A stretch of DNA of 54,882 bases, from positions 1 through 54,882 of the forward strand of contig CACKFS010000004.1 in assembly GCA_902599575.1 (NCBI GenBank), in the 5' to 3' direction. Of this stretch, positions 29,911-41,831 are shown in pieces. Numbering within the stretch: position 1 is the stretch's first letter; the number at the start of each line of letters is the position of its first letter. The notes under the pieces were generated by a model. That model did no database searches. It was not told where the DNA came from and saw nothing but the letters and a program-made list of their open reading frames with translations. Source of the DNA: an uncultured Pelagibacteraceae bacterium. GTDB taxonomy: Bacteria > Pseudomonadota > Alphaproteobacteria > Pelagibacterales > Pelagibacteraceae. The position numbers were made by a program, and so were the translations under genes.

Positions 29911-32066
29911 CTTTTATCTCTTTTTTTTGTTACTCTTGTGCCTGGCATTCCCAAAGTAGATCTTCCTTTGGGGTAAATTTTATTTTTAATATCATATTGT
30001 CTAACCTTTGGATTTAATGTGATTTCAAGTTCTGTACTTTGTAGTTTTCGTATTTCATCTCTAATTTTAGCAGCTTCCTCAAATTCAAGGTTAGAGGCTG
30101 ATTCTTTCATTTTTCTATCTAAAGCCTTAAGATGTTTTTTAAGATTTCCACCAACATTTGCACCTTCACTTATCTTCACGTAATCTTTTTCATACACGCT
30201 TTCCAAAATATCACTAATTTCTTTTTTAACTGTTTTTGCATCAATGTTATGCTTTTTATTATAGGCAAGCTGAATAGATCTTCTTCTATCAGTTTCTTGA
30301 ATAGCTTTTTTTATACTTTTTGTTTCTTTATCTGCATACAAAATAACTTTACCATCCACATTCCTAGCTGCTCGACCAATTGTTTGAATCAAGGAAGTCT
30401 CAGATCTTAGGAATCCTTCCTTATCTGCATCTAAAATACCAACAAGGGCACATTCTGGTATATCTAATCCTTCCCTTAAAAGATTTATACCAACTAAAAC
30501 ATCGAAAACTCCCATCCTTAAATCTCGCATAATTTCTATTCTTTCTAAAGTGTCTATATCGGAATGTAAGTATCTAACTTTTACCCCATTTTCATGAAGA
30601 TATTCTGTTAAATCTTCTGCCATTTTTTTCGTTAAAGTCGTTACTAAGACTCTATGATTGTTTTCTATTACCTTTTTGCATTCATGCATTAAGTCATCAA
30701 CTTGAGTTTTTGCAGATCGTATTTCCACAGGTGGATCAATTAAACCCGTAGGCCTAATAACCTGGTCAATAAACTTTCCCTTAGTTTGATCCAACTCCCA
30801 AGGACCAGGAGTTGCTGAAACAAAAATAGTTTGAGTTCTCATTAGGTCCCACTCTTCAAATTTTAATGGTCGATTATCCATACAAGACGGAAGTCTAAAA
30901 CCATATTCAGCGAGTGTACTTTTTCTTGATCTATCCCCTTTATACATTCCGTTAAGCTGAGGTACAGTTACGTGACATTCATCTACAAATATTAAAGTAT
31001 TATCAGGAAAGTACTCAAATAGAGTTGGTGGAGGTTCACCAGGTTTCCTGCCGGACAAAAATCTTGAGTAATTTTCAATTCCTGCGCACGATCCAGTTGC
31101 TTCGATCATTTCTAAATCAAATTTTGTTCTTTCCTCTAATCTTTGAGCCTCTAGTAACTTATTTTCAGATTTATGTTTTTTTAAAGTTATTTCTAATTCT
31201 TTTCTAATATTAATTATCGCCTGTTCTACAGTCGGTTTAGGAGTTATGTAGTGGCTATTTGCATAAACTTTAACTAGACTAAGTTCTCTGACCTGATCTC
31301 CTGTTAAAGGATCAAATTCTTCAATTTTTTCTAATTTATCTCCAAATAAACTAAGTCTCCATGCTCTATCTTCAAGGTGAGAAGGAAAAATTTCAAGATA
31401 TTCTCCTCTAGCTCTGAATGTTCCTCTGTAAAAATTTTGATCATTTCTTTTATATTGCAAAGCAACTAAAGATTTTATTATTTGATCTCTGTTATAATCA
31501 TAATTTTTTTGTAAAGTTAGCGTCATTTTACTGTAAGCCTCTACAGATCCTAATCCATAAATACATGAAACACTTGCAACTATAAGAACATCATCTCTCT
31601 CTAATAGAGATCTTGTTGCCGAGTGTCTCATTCTATCTATTTGCTCATTTATGGAAGCTTCTTTTTCTATGTAAGTATCTGATCTTGGAACATACGCCTC
31701 AGGTGTGTAATAGTCATAATAAGATACAAAATATTCTACTGCATTATCTGGAAAAAAAGTTTTCATTTCTCCATAAAGCTGAGCTGCTAAAGTTTTATTT
31801 GGTGCTAAAATTAATGCCGGTCTATTTGTCTCCTCTATAACTTTGGCCATTGTAAAAGTTTTTCCTGACCCAGTTACTCCTAATAAGACTTGATTAAATT
31901 CTCCTTTTTTTGCGCTTTTCACTAATTTTTTAATAGCTTGAGGCTGATCTCCAGCTGGCTTAAAGTCAGATTTAATTTTAAATTTTTTACCACCTTCCAG
32001 TTTACCTGCAATTTTTGGATTTTTACTCTGAATATGTGAAATTAAATCTTGATAAGTATTTTGCAT
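29892..32066 (-). CDS. uvrB: Excinuclease ABC subunit B
   Basis: [58 protein letters not shown]-terminal UVR motif. Confidence 0.98.
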   Translation of the reverse strand: MQNTYQDLISHIQSKNPKIAGKLEGGKKFKIKSDFKPAGDQPQAIKKLVKSAKKGEFNQVLLGVTGSGKTFTMAKVIEETNRPALILAPNKTLAAQLYGEMKTFFPDNAVEYFVSYYDYYTPEAYVPRSDTYIEKEASINEQIDRMRHSATRSLLERDDVLIVASVSCIYGLGSVEAYSKMTLTLQKNYDYNRDQIIKSLVALQYKRNDQNFYRGTFRARGEYLEIFPSHLEDRAWRLSLFGDKLEKIEEFDPLTGDQVRELSLVKVYANSHYITPKPTVEQAIINIRKELEITLKKHKSENKLLEAQRLEERTKFDLEMIEATGSCAGIENYSRFLSGRKPGEPPPTLFEYFPDNTLIFVDECHVTVPQLNGMYKGDRSRKSTLAEYGFRLPSCMDNRPLKFEEWDLMRTQTIFVSATPGPWELDQTKGKFIDQVIRPTGLIDPPVEIRSAKTQVDDLMHECKKVIENNHRVLVTTLTKKMAEDLTEYLHENGVKVRYLHSDIDTLERIEIMRDLRMGVFDVLVGINLLREGLDIPECALVGILDADKEGFLRSETSLIQTIGRAARNVDGKVILYADKETKSIKKAIQETDRRRSIQLAYNKKHNIDAKTVKKEISDILESVYEKDYVKISEGANVGGNLKKHLKALDRKMKESASNLEFEEAAKIRDEIRKLQSTELEITLNPKVRQYDIKNKIYPKGRSTLGMPGTRVTKKRDKRWKHGK

Positions 32067-32090
32067 ATATTAAACAAAGTATTAAAATAA

Positions 32091-33302
<1,212 letters not shown>

Positions 33303-33316
33303 GACTTAAGAAAATT

Positions 33317-34264
33317 TTAATTTTGATTTAAGATTTTTTGTGCAGGTATAGTTTTTTTTATCCAGGTCTTTGGGATCGTGCCTACGCCTTTCAAGGCAGA
33401 AAAGTAAGCACCAACAAAATTAGATCTAGAACAATTACATCCACCTGCCTTGATTGTTTTTAATATAGCTGATTTATAGGACTTTGAACTCAAAATTGCA
33501 TGAATAGAACTATTAAACGTTCCGGGATAACTACAAGCCATACCAAATTTCTTTACTATTTTACTATGAGGTTCTTTTTTTAATTTTTTTAAACGATTAA
33601 TATCTTCAACAATTTTTTTAAAATAATTATTTTTTTTATAAATTTTGGTAAATTCTCTTATAGGATCTTTTGTACCTTTTAAAGCAAGATCCAATAAATA
33701 AAATTTAGCCAAACCGTATTTAATACTTAGTTTGGATACTGTGATTATTGATATAATCTTTTTTAAAGATTTTAAATTACTAAAATATAAAAAATAAGGA
33801 AGTGTTGCACAGTAACCATCTGACTCATTGACTTTAATTCCGCCGGTAATTTTTTTTTTTTTATTGATGTTGTTTATTGTCTCTATTATATTCTGGTGTA
33901 TCCAAGGACCTCTAATAATTCCACGCCAATCTTTCACTTTTCTGTATTTTGAACGTAACTTTAAATTCTTCCAATATTCACTACCGGGCCCGAACACCTT
34001 TAAGATTTTCCTCTTAAATCTTCCCTCTATATTTTCATGACCTTCGAGCAATGTTTTAAACATAGTTTGGCCCACTTCATTATAACCTGAAACTCTACCT
34101 GTTTTGACATTGTAAAATGGGCTTTTATTATTTTTTAAAAATGAGAAATCTTTTTTTCTTTTAATATATTTATTAAGTTTTTTTTGGTTATAAACCCAAT
34201 GCAATGGTCTAGCCGCAGCATCAGCAACTGTTGCCCCTAAAAATACATGTAGATTATTTTTCAT
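33317..34264 (-). CDS. Divergent ADP-ribosylglycohydrolase-like protein
   Basis: GATVADAAARPLHWVYN near N-terminus, DGYCATLPYFLYF, AGGCNCSRSNFVGAYFSALKGVGTIPKTWI resembling the GGDxDxxxxxxGAxxGAxxGxxxIPxxW motif. Confidence 0.6.
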   Translation of the reverse strand: MKNNLHVFLGATVADAAARPLHWVYNQKKLNKYIKRKKDFSFLKNNKSPFYNVKTGRVSGYNEVGQTMFKTLLEGHENIEGRFKRKILKVFGPGSEYWKNLKLRSKYRKVKDWRGIIRGPWIHQNIIETINNINKKKKITGGIKVNESDGYCATLPYFLYFSNLKSLKKIISIITVSKLSIKYGLAKFYLLDLALKGTKDPIREFTKIYKKNNYFKKIVEDINRLKKLKKEPHSKIVKKFGMACSYPGTFNSSIHAILSSKSYKSAILKTIKAGGCNCSRSNFVGAYFSALKGVGTIPKTWIKKTIPAQKILNQN

Positions 34265-34267
34265 TTA

Positions 34268-35212
34268 TCAATGTGATAAATATTTTTCAGCCTCAAGCGC
34301 AGCCATACATCCCATTCCTGCCGCTGTTACTGCTTGTCTAAAAATTTTGTCTTTCACATCTCCAGCAGCAAATACACCTGGAATATTTGTTTCTGTTGAG
34401 TCCGATTTAGTTACTAAATATCCTTCTTTATCCATTTTTAATTGATTTTTAAATAATTGAGTTGCTGGATCGTGACCTATCGCTATAAACAAACCATCCA
34501 ACTTTAATTCTTCAACTTTATTTGTTTTTACATTTTTAATTTTTAAGCCCTTAACATTTTTAGGATTTTCATCACCAACAACTTCTTCAACAACACTATC
34601 CCAAATAATTTCAATTTTCTTATTTTCCATTAATTTTTTTTGCAACATTTTTTCTGCTCTTAACTCGTTTCTTCTATGAATGAGTTTAACATTTGATGCA
34701 AATTTTGTTAAAAACATTGCCTCTTCTACAGCAGCATTTCCTCCACCAACTACTGCAACAGTTTTATCTTTAAAAAAAAATCCATCGCATGTTGCACATG
34801 CTGATACACCAAAGCCTCTAAATTTTTGCTCTGAATCTAAATTTAACCATCTTGCTTGAGCACCTGTTGAAATAATTATTGAGTCAGCAGTGTACTTTTG
34901 ACCACCATCACCAATTGCTTCAAAAGGTTTAGATTTTAAGTTGACAGATGAAATATGATCTTCAACCATTTCTGTTCCTACTGCTTTTGCTTGATCTCTC
35001 ATTTGCTCCATTAACCAGGGACCTTGGATGACTTCAGCAAAACCTGGATAATTTTCAACATCAGTAGTTGTCGTTAATTGTCCCCCTGGCTCCATACCCG
35101 TAACCATTATCGGTTTCAGAAGAGCTCTTGCTGCATAAACGGCAGCAGTGTATCCAGCTGGTCCTGATCCAATTATTAACACTTTTGTGTGTTTAGTTGG
35201 ATTTTGAGTCAT
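34268..35212 (-). CDS. trxB: Thioredoxin-disulfide reductase
   Basis: IGSGPAGYTAAVYAARA, active site CATCDG, VGGGNAAVEEAMFL, VFAAGDVKDKIFRQAVTAAGMGCMAALEAE. Confidence 0.97.
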   Translation of the reverse strand: MTQNPTKHTKVLIIGSGPAGYTAAVYAARALLKPIMVTGMEPGGQLTTTTDVENYPGFAEVIQGPWLMEQMRDQAKAVGTEMVEDHISSVNLKSKPFEAIGDGGQKYTADSIIISTGAQARWLNLDSEQKFRGFGVSACATCDGFFFKDKTVAVVGGGNAAVEEAMFLTKFASNVKLIHRRNELRAEKMLQKKLMENKKIEIIWDSVVEEVVGDENPKNVKGLKIKNVKTNKVEELKLDGLFIAIGHDPATQLFKNQLKMDKEGYLVTKSDSTETNIPGVFAAGDVKDKIFRQAVTAAGMGCMAALEAEKYLSH

Positions 35213-35233
35213 ATGGAAGCTATATAGTAATTA

Positions 35234-36169
35234 ATGGGCAAATTAAAAGGGTTATTATTGACAGAGGGATTACATGGCATGATTAGTCAGGCAGAAGGTT
35301 TAGCAAAGGCTCTTGATCTAGATTATTTTCACGAAAAAGTTGAATTAAATAGTTTTTGGAAATTGATTCCACCAAAATTTACACCGGTTAAAAAGTTTGT
35401 TTTTAAAAACAATATTAAAAGAGACTTTGATATAATTATTTCATGTGGGAGAAAAAGTGTCATTCCATCAATATTTCTAAAAAAAATCAATAGCAAAAAA
35501 ATTAAAAACATCCATGTCCAAGATCCAAAAGTTAATTTTAAAAATTTCGATTATATTATTTCCCCCGAACATGATGATTTAAAAGGGGATAATGTTATAA
35601 GTTCAAAAGGGGCAATTCATTATTTAACTTCTGAGGAAATTAATGAGAAAAAAAATTATTTGTTAGAAAAAATATCAAAAGAAAAAAAAATTATTACTTT
35701 GATTTTGGGTGGTCCAACTAAATATTATGCTTATTCAAACCAAAACTTACTAAATATTTTCTCAAAAATTAGCAAACAAGTTTTAAATAATGATATTCAG
35801 GTAATAGTAATACCCTCGAATAGAACACCGTCTAGAACAATAGATCTTGCAAAAAAATTCTTTACTAAAGAACATCTAATTATTGATAAAGTCGATAAAG
35901 ATGCATATTTATCATCTCTCGGAATTGCGGATTACATAATTGTTACTTGCGATTCTAGCTCGATGATTTCTGAAGCTGCTTTAACTGGCAAACCTTTATA
36001 TGTAGCAATGATACCTCCTTCTAAAAAAGATACTAGATTTCAAAAATTCAGAAAATTATTTGAAAGAATGAATGTCATAAGAGAATTTGATGACAAATTA
36101 GAGTTTTGGGAGTATGAAAAACTTGATGAAACTAAAAGAATAGCATATGAACTAAAAAAAAAATTATAA
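35234..36169 (+). CDS. ELM1/DUF1022-family protein (GT-B-like)
   Basis: LTEGLHGMISQAEGLAKAL, IISCGRKSVIPSIFLKK, VQDPKVNFKNFDYIISPEHDDLKGDNVISSKGAIHYLT, DSSSMISEAALTGKPLYV. Confidence 0.8.
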   Translation: MGKLKGLLLTEGLHGMISQAEGLAKALDLDYFHEKVELNSFWKLIPPKFTPVKKFVFKNNIKRDFDIIISCGRKSVIPSIFLKKINSKKIKNIHVQDPKVNFKNFDYIISPEHDDLKGDNVISSKGAIHYLTSEEINEKKNYLLEKISKEKKIITLILGGPTKYYAYSNQNLLNIFSKISKQVLNNDIQVIVIPSNRTPSRTIDLAKKFFTKEHLIIDKVDKDAYLSSLGIADYIIVTCDSSSMISEAALTGKPLYVAMIPPSKKDTRFQKFRKLFERMNVIREFDDKLEFWEYEKLDETKRIAYELKKKL

Positions 36170-36170
36170 A

Positions 36171-36833
36171 ATGTCATTTTTAAACTCTTTAGATAATAAT
36201 TCCTCAAAATTCAGCGAACCTTTTGATCATTGGGAGCTAAACAAACCTCTTACTGATGATCAAATAAAAGAAATTATAAAAGCAGAGATAGATAATCCAA
36301 TTGAACACAATATTAATTATGATGGAACAAGAGCAATTGATGGTGGTCAAGGTGAATTTAGAGAGGGTATATCAGACGGGGGCAAAGCTTTAAAATTTAG
36401 ATGTTTTATAACTAAAGAGAATGAAAAAAATTTTCCAGCATTAAAAAGCCTGATTGAAGAACTTCAGAACAAAGAAACACATAATAAGATATCTAAATTA
36501 ATTAATAAGGATCTATCCAATTCTTACGTAAGAGTTGAAGTTATATGTGATAGGAAAGGTTTCTGGTTAAAACCACATTGTGACATAAAAGAAAAATTAA
36601 TGTCATGCTTGTTGTTCGTTAATAAGGAAAATGAAAGTGAAGGTCTTGGTACTGACTTTTATAATAAAGATCTAAAACTAACTAAAACTGTTCCATATAG
36701 AGACAATTATGGATATTTTTTTTCTAGTGGTCCAAATACATGGCATGGGATGGAAAAGAAAGAGATAGTAAAAGAAAGAAGATGTCTTCAGGTTAATTAT
36801 GTTACTTTTAAAACAGATTGGAAAGTTAATTAA
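36171..36833 (+). CDS. Putative 2-oxoglutarate/Fe(II)-dependent oxygenase
   Basis: HxD motif KPHCDIKEKLMSCLLFVN, distal His GPNTWHGM, Arg in ERRCLQVNYV. Confidence 0.6.
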   Translation: MSFLNSLDNNSSKFSEPFDHWELNKPLTDDQIKEIIKAEIDNPIEHNINYDGTRAIDGGQGEFREGISDGGKALKFRCFITKENEKNFPALKSLIEELQNKETHNKISKLINKDLSNSYVRVEVICDRKGFWLKPHCDIKEKLMSCLLFVNKENESEGLGTDFYNKDLKLTKTVPYRDNYGYFFSSGPNTWHGMEKKEIVKERRCLQVNYVTFKTDWKVN

Positions 36834-36837
36834 AGGT

Positions 36838-39800
36838 TCAGCTATCCTGTAAAGATTGGACTTTTAGTCTTGAAGTTTTTAAAGATTTTATCGCCTCAAG
36901 AAAAGAATAAGCAGTAGACATATTTGTACAATATGGAATTTTATTTGCCAATGCCCCTCTTCTTAAAGCTCTCGCATCGCTAATTCTATGTTCAGAGTTT
37001 CCACCCCCAGTATTTATAACTAAAGATATTTTTTTTGAGTTTAAAATGTCAACTATATGGGGTCTTCCACTACTTACTTTGTTAATTTTTCTACATTTCA
37101 TACCATTCTGTTTAATAATATCTGAAGTTCCTTTTGTAGCTGAAAGAGTAAAACCAAGTTTAATCAACCTTTGAGCTATACCAACAATTTCCTGCTTATG
37201 AGAGTCTTTGACCGACAAGAAAGCCATTCCTTTTATCGGCAACGAATTTGAGGCAGCTATTTGACTTTTTGCAACTGCCATTCCAAAGTCTTCATCAAAA
37301 CCCATAACTTCTCCAGTTGATTTCATTTCTGGTCCTAACAATACATCGCTATCTGGGAACTTATTGAAGGGAAAAACTGCTTCTTTTACAGCAAATTTTT
37401 TATTAGTTTTATACTTCAATTTATACTTATTTAATTTTTCACCTGACATTATTCTCGATGCAATTTTTGCAAGCGATATCCCATTTGCTTTAGAAACAAA
37501 TGGTACGGTCCTGCTAGCTCTTGGGTTAACCTCAATTACGTAAATTTCATCTTTTTTAATTGCAAATTGAATGTTCAAAAATCCCTTAACTTTTAGGGCT
37601 AACGCAAGCTTTCTTGTTTGAACTTTTAATTCTTTTAAAATATTTGCTTTTATAGATACTGGCGGTAAGCAACAAGCTGAGTCACCTGAGTGTATACCTG
37701 CCTCTTCAATATGTTGCATTATTCCAGCAACGTAAACATCTTTTCCATCAGAAATAGCATCAACATCTACTTCCATTGCATTATCAATAAATTTATCAAT
37801 TAAAATCGGATTTTTTTCTGATGCTTTAAAAGCTTCATTAATAAATTGTTTTAATTGGCTTTTATCATATACTATCTCCATCGCCCTTCCTCCCAAAACA
37901 TAAGACGGTCTAACAACAACAGGTAAGCCAATTTTTTCTGAAATTTTAATCGCTTGATCAAATTTGTATGCAATTCCACTTTCTGCTTGTTTAAGTTTTA
38001 ATTTAATTAGTAGTTCTCTAAATCTGTCTCTATCCTCTGCCAAATCAATTGAAGTAAATTGAGTTCCTAGAATTGGCAATTTATTATCATGTAAAAATTT
38101 TGCTAGTTTAATAGGAGTTTGGCCACCAAATTGAGCAATTATACCTAAGAGATTACCTTTTGATTTTTCTTTTAAAATTATGTTTTCAACATATTCTTCA
38201 ATCAAAGGTTCAAAATACAATCTATCACTCGTGTCGTAATCTGTAGAAACTGTTTCTGGATTACAATTAATCATGATTGTTTCATATCCAGCTTCTTTCA
38301 AAGAAAAGCTAGCTTGACAACAGCAATAATCAAATTCTATTCCTTGACCAATTCTATTAGGCCCACCTCCAAGAATTATAATTTTCTTTTTATTTGTTGG
38401 TTCGGATTCGCATTCAATTTTAAAAGAAAAATTTCTTTGATAGGTCGAATACATATAAGGAGTAAAAGACTTAAATTCCGCTGCACAAGTATCAACTTTT
38501 TTAAACACAGGCAAAACTTTTAGAGCTTTTCTTTTAAATTTTACTATTTTTTCATTTATTCCAGTTATTTTAGAAATTTTTTTATCAGAAAATCCCATGG
38601 ATTTTATTCTATTAAATTCCCCAAATTTCTTTGGTAAACCTTTTAATGCTAATTTATTTTCTTCCTCAACTAATTCTTTAATTTGATTTAAAAACCAAGG
38701 ATCAACTTTAGATAACTTATAGACAGTATTTATTGAAATTTTTTTTCTAAAAGCTTCAGCAATAAGAAGTAATTTGTTAGGAATATTAATTTTTAATTTT
38801 TTTAAAATCTCCTTTTTATTATAGTTAAATATATCATCTAATCCTGTTAATCCAATCTCAAGAGATACGAGAGCTTTTTGCAAAGACTCTTTAAAATTTC
38901 TTCCAATTGCCATTGCCTCACCTACAGATCTCATAGAAGTTCCTAAAATTGCATCTGTGTCTGAAAATTTTTCAAAGGTAAATCTAGGAATTTTTGTAAC
39001 CACATAGTCTATAGTTGGTTCAAAGGATGCTGGTGTAACTTTTGTAATTTCATTTTGTAGTTCGTCTAATGTGTAACCTACAGCTAACTTTGCAGCCACT
39101 TTAGCAATTGGAAAACCTGTAGCTTTAGATGCTAAAGCCGATGACCTTGAAACCCTTGGATTCATCTCAATTATTACCATCCTTCCATTTTTAGGATTAA
39201 TTGCAAATTGAACATTAGAACCGCCAGTTTCAACACCAATTTTTCTTAGACATGCAATAGATGCATTTCTCATTACCTGGTATTCTTTATCAGTTAGTGT
39301 TAATGCTGGTGCTATTGTTACCGAGTCGCCCGTGTGGGTTCCCATAGGATCAACATTTTCAATTGAACAAATAATTATACAATTGTCATTTTTATCTCTA
39401 ACCACCTCCATCTCAAACTCTTTCCACCCATCAAGACATTCTTCCACCAAAACTTGATTTTGTGGCGACTCTCTTATGCCTTCTTTAACTATTTTAAAAA
39501 AATCTTTTTTTGTTCTTGCAATTCCACCACCTAAACCACCCAAAGTAAATGAAGGTCTAATTATTGCCGGTAAACCGATTTTTTTTAGACATTTTTTTGA
39601 ATTTGATAACGTATTTAATATTTCAGACTTGGGTAAATCTAAACCAATGTCAGTCATATTTTTTCTAAATTTCTTTCTATCTTCTGCATTAGCAATTGCT
39701 TTTGAATTTGCACCTATGAGTTCAATTTTATATTTTTTTAACAAACCAATTTTTTCAGCACTTATTGCAAGATTTAATGCAGTCTGCCCACCCATTGTTG

Positions 39801-40062
39801 GCAAAATTGCATCAGGTTTTTCTTTTTTTATAACTTCCTCAAGTACTACTAGTGATATAGGCTCAATATATGTTTTGTCTGCAACGCCAGGATCAGTCAT
39901 AATTGTTGCAGGGTTTGAATTAATTAATATGACTTTATATCCCTCATCTTTGAGAGCTTTACAAGCTTGTGTACCAGAGTAATCAAACTCACATGCTTGA
40001 CCAATAATTATTGGACCAGCTCCAATAACTAATATTTTTTTAATATCTTTTCTTTTTGGCAT
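36838..40062 (-). CDS. carB: Carbamoyl-phosphate synthase large subunit
   Basis: Duplicated ATP-grasp ([48 protein letters not shown]), MGS domain at C-terminus. Confidence 0.98.
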   Translation of the reverse strand: MPKRKDIKKILVIGAGPIIIGQACEFDYSGTQACKALKDEGYKVILINSNPATIMTDPGVADKTYIEPISLVVLEEVIKKEKPDAILPTMGGQTALNLAISAEKIGLLKKYKIELIGANSKAIANAEDRKKFRKNMTDIGLDLPKSEILNTLSNSKKCLKKIGLPAIIRPSFTLGGLGGGIARTKKDFFKIVKEGIRESPQNQVLVEECLDGWKEFEMEVVRDKNDNCIIICSIENVDPMGTHTGDSVTIAPALTLTDKEYQVMRNASIACLRKIGVETGGSNVQFAINPKNGRMVIIEMNPRVSRSSALASKATGFPIAKVAAKLAVGYTLDELQNEITKVTPASFEPTIDYVVTKIPRFTFEKFSDTDAILGTSMRSVGEAMAIGRNFKESLQKALVSLEIGLTGLDDIFNYNKKEILKKLKINIPNKLLLIAEAFRKKISINTVYKLSKVDPWFLNQIKELVEEENKLALKGLPKKFGEFNRIKSMGFSDKKISKITGINEKIVKFKRKALKVLPVFKKVDTCAAEFKSFTPYMYSTYQRNFSFKIECESEPTNKKKIIILGGGPNRIGQGIEFDYCCCQASFSLKEAGYETIMINCNPETVSTDYDTSDRLYFEPLIEEYVENIILKEKSKGNLLGIIAQFGGQTPIKLAKFLHDNKLPILGTQFTSIDLAEDRDRFRELLIKLKLKQAESGIAYKFDQAIKISEKIGLPVVVRPSYVLGGRAMEIVYDKSQLKQFINEAFKASEKNPILIDKFIDNAMEVDVDAISDGKDVYVAGIMQHIEEAGIHSGDSACCLPPVSIKANILKELKVQTRKLALALKVKGFLNIQFAIKKDEIYVIEVNPRASRTVPFVSKANGISLAKIASRIMSGEKLNKYKLKYKTNKKFAVKEAVFPFNKFPDSDVLLGPEMKSTGEVMGFDEDFGMAVAKSQIAASNSLPIKGMAFLSVKDSHKQEIVGIAQRLIKLGFTLSATKGTSDIIKQNGMKCRKINKVSSGRPHIVDILNSKKISLVINTGGGNSEHRISDARALRRGALANKIPYCTNMSTAYSFLEAIKSLKTSRLKVQSLQDS

Positions 40063-41233
40063 ATTTTTTTACATCTTCCATGAAATGACTAAATAAATAT
40101 TTGCTATCTTGAGGACCCGGGTTTGCCTCTGGATGGTATTGAACAGAGAAAACCGGTTTGTTTTTTAATCTTATACCTTCAATAGAATTATCAAATAAGG
40201 ATAAATGAGTTATTTCAGTATTTTTCTTTAAGCTTTCTTTGATCACTTCAAACCCATGGTTTTGGCTTGTTATTTCTACTTTATTAGTTATTAAATTTTT
40301 TACAGGATGATTAGCACCTCTATGTCCTAATTTCATTTTTCTTGTTTTTGCGTTTAAAGCAAGGGCTAATATTTGATGACCCAAACAAATACCAAATAAA
40401 GGTAAACCGCTTTGTATTAAATTTTTTACAACATCAATTGCATATTTTCCAGTTGCAGCTGGATCTCCTGGACCATTTGATAAAAAAACACCATGAGGTT
40501 TTAATTTAAAAATTTCATCTGAATTTTTTTTGCATGAAACTACTTTAACTTCACAATCATAATTGGAAAAATATCTAAGTATATTTTTTTTTATTCCAAA
40601 ATCTATTGCAACGATCTTGAATTTTCTTTTTTTATTTTTTTCAAATCCCTTAATTTTTTTCCAAGTTTTTAATCCTTTCCAGGTATAAGTTTTTGGTGTT
40701 GTGACTTCTTTAGCAAGATCCATACCTTTTAAACCAGGCCAATTTATCGATTTTTTTATTAGTTTACCTATGTTGAATTTTCCGTTTTTAAAATTTGCTA
40801 TAGTACCCTTGGGCGCTCCTTTATCTCTAATAAAATTTGTTAACCCCCTAGTATCCAAACCAGTAATTCCAACTATTTTATTTTTTTTCAGCCAATTATC
40901 TAAATTTTGAAGAGATCTATAATTTGAAGGACTTGTTATTTCAGAGTTAAATATCACACCTCTAGTCCAAATTTTGTCAGATTCAATGTCCTCGTTATTA
41001 GTTCCAACATTCCCTATATGAGGAAAAGTAAAATTTATTATTTGTCCAGCATATGATGGATCAGATATAATTTCTTGATAACCTGTTAGCGAAGTATTAA
41101 AACAAACTTCACCGGTTGCCTCTCCTTGATAACCTAATCCGATGCCTTTAAATATTGACTTATTTTCAAGAACTAAAATGGCTGGGTGTAAATTAGAAAA
41201 ATTTGAAGTTTTGTTTTTCTGTTTTGATGTCAA
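40040..41233 (-). CDS. carA: Carbamoyl-phosphate synthase small subunit
   Basis: [30 protein letters not shown], glutaminase [24 protein letters not shown]. Confidence 0.98.
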   Translation of the reverse strand: MTSKQKNKTSNFSNLHPAILVLENKSIFKGIGLGYQGEATGEVCFNTSLTGYQEIISDPSYAGQIINFTFPHIGNVGTNNEDIESDKIWTRGVIFNSEITSPSNYRSLQNLDNWLKKNKIVGITGLDTRGLTNFIRDKGAPKGTIANFKNGKFNIGKLIKKSINWPGLKGMDLAKEVTTPKTYTWKGLKTWKKIKGFEKNKKRKFKIVAIDFGIKKNILRYFSNYDCEVKVVSCKKNSDEIFKLKPHGVFLSNGPGDPAATGKYAIDVVKNLIQSGLPLFGICLGHQILALALNAKTRKMKLGHRGANHPVKNLITNKVEITSQNHGFEVIKESLKKNTEITHLSLFDNSIEGIRLKNKPVFSVQYHPEANPGPQDSKYLFSHFMEDVKKYAKKKRY

Positions 41234-41359
41234 TTACAACTCATAAGTTAAAGGTTAATACAATAAAACCCTTTTTTCCGCAACATATCTAATGGAAAAT
41301 TCTAAAAAAAATTATTTTTTCTTTTGAAGAAATTTCTCTTTAAAAGTAAGTTTGTGATC

Positions 41360-41821
41360 ATGGCTATTAGAGACAAGATTGATTTAGACTACAAAAACTC
41401 ACTTAAATTAAAAGATAAAATAAAAATATCAACTTACAGGTTAATATTATCTGGCATTAAAGAATTAGATATAATCAATAGATCTGGACCTCAAAAAAAA
41501 GAGACTGATGATGATGATATTAAAAAAATGTTGAAGAAAATGATTAAACAAAGAGCCGAATCAATTGAAGTTTATAAGAAAAATAATAGAGATGATTTGC
41601 TTCAAATAGAAAAACAAGAGCAAGAAATTTTATCAAGCTATTTACCAAAACAAATGAGCGAGGAAGAAACAAAGAAAATTTGTAGTGAAATAATAGCCTC
41701 TACAAAAGCATCATCAATAAAAGATATGGGCAAGGTGATGGGAGAGTTAAAAAAAAAATATTCCGATAAGTTAGATTTTTCTTTAGCTGGCAAAGTTTTA
41801 AAAGAGATTTTAAATAAATGA
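41360..41821 (+). CDS. GatB/YqeY-domain protein (start at MAIRDKI preferred)
   Basis: KKMIKQRAESIEVYKKNNRDDLLQIEKQEQEILSSYLPKQMSEEE, DMGKVMGELKKKY. Confidence 0.9.
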   Translation: MAIRDKIDLDYKNSLKLKDKIKISTYRLILSGIKELDIINRSGPQKKETDDDDIKKMLKKMIKQRAESIEVYKKNNRDDLLQIEKQEQEILSSYLPKQMSEEETKKICSEIIASTKASSIKDMGKVMGELKKKYSDKLDFSLAGKVLKEILNK

Positions 41822-41831
41822 TTTATTTAAT

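Noticed and set aside
39476-39982. 168-aa plus-strand ORF antisense to carB (likewise 18585-19058 antisense to rplY, 23144-23593 antisense to the kinase, 11082-11516 antisense to cca)
   Set aside because: Each lies fully opposite a confidently identified gene, has no recognisable domain and looks like codon-bias shadow.
41292-41327. 11-codon ORF MENSKKNYFFF in the carA/yqeY gap, considered as a leader peptide or attenuator
   Set aside because: No hairpin or regulatory logic linking Phe codons to the downstream YqeY-like gene; too short to support.
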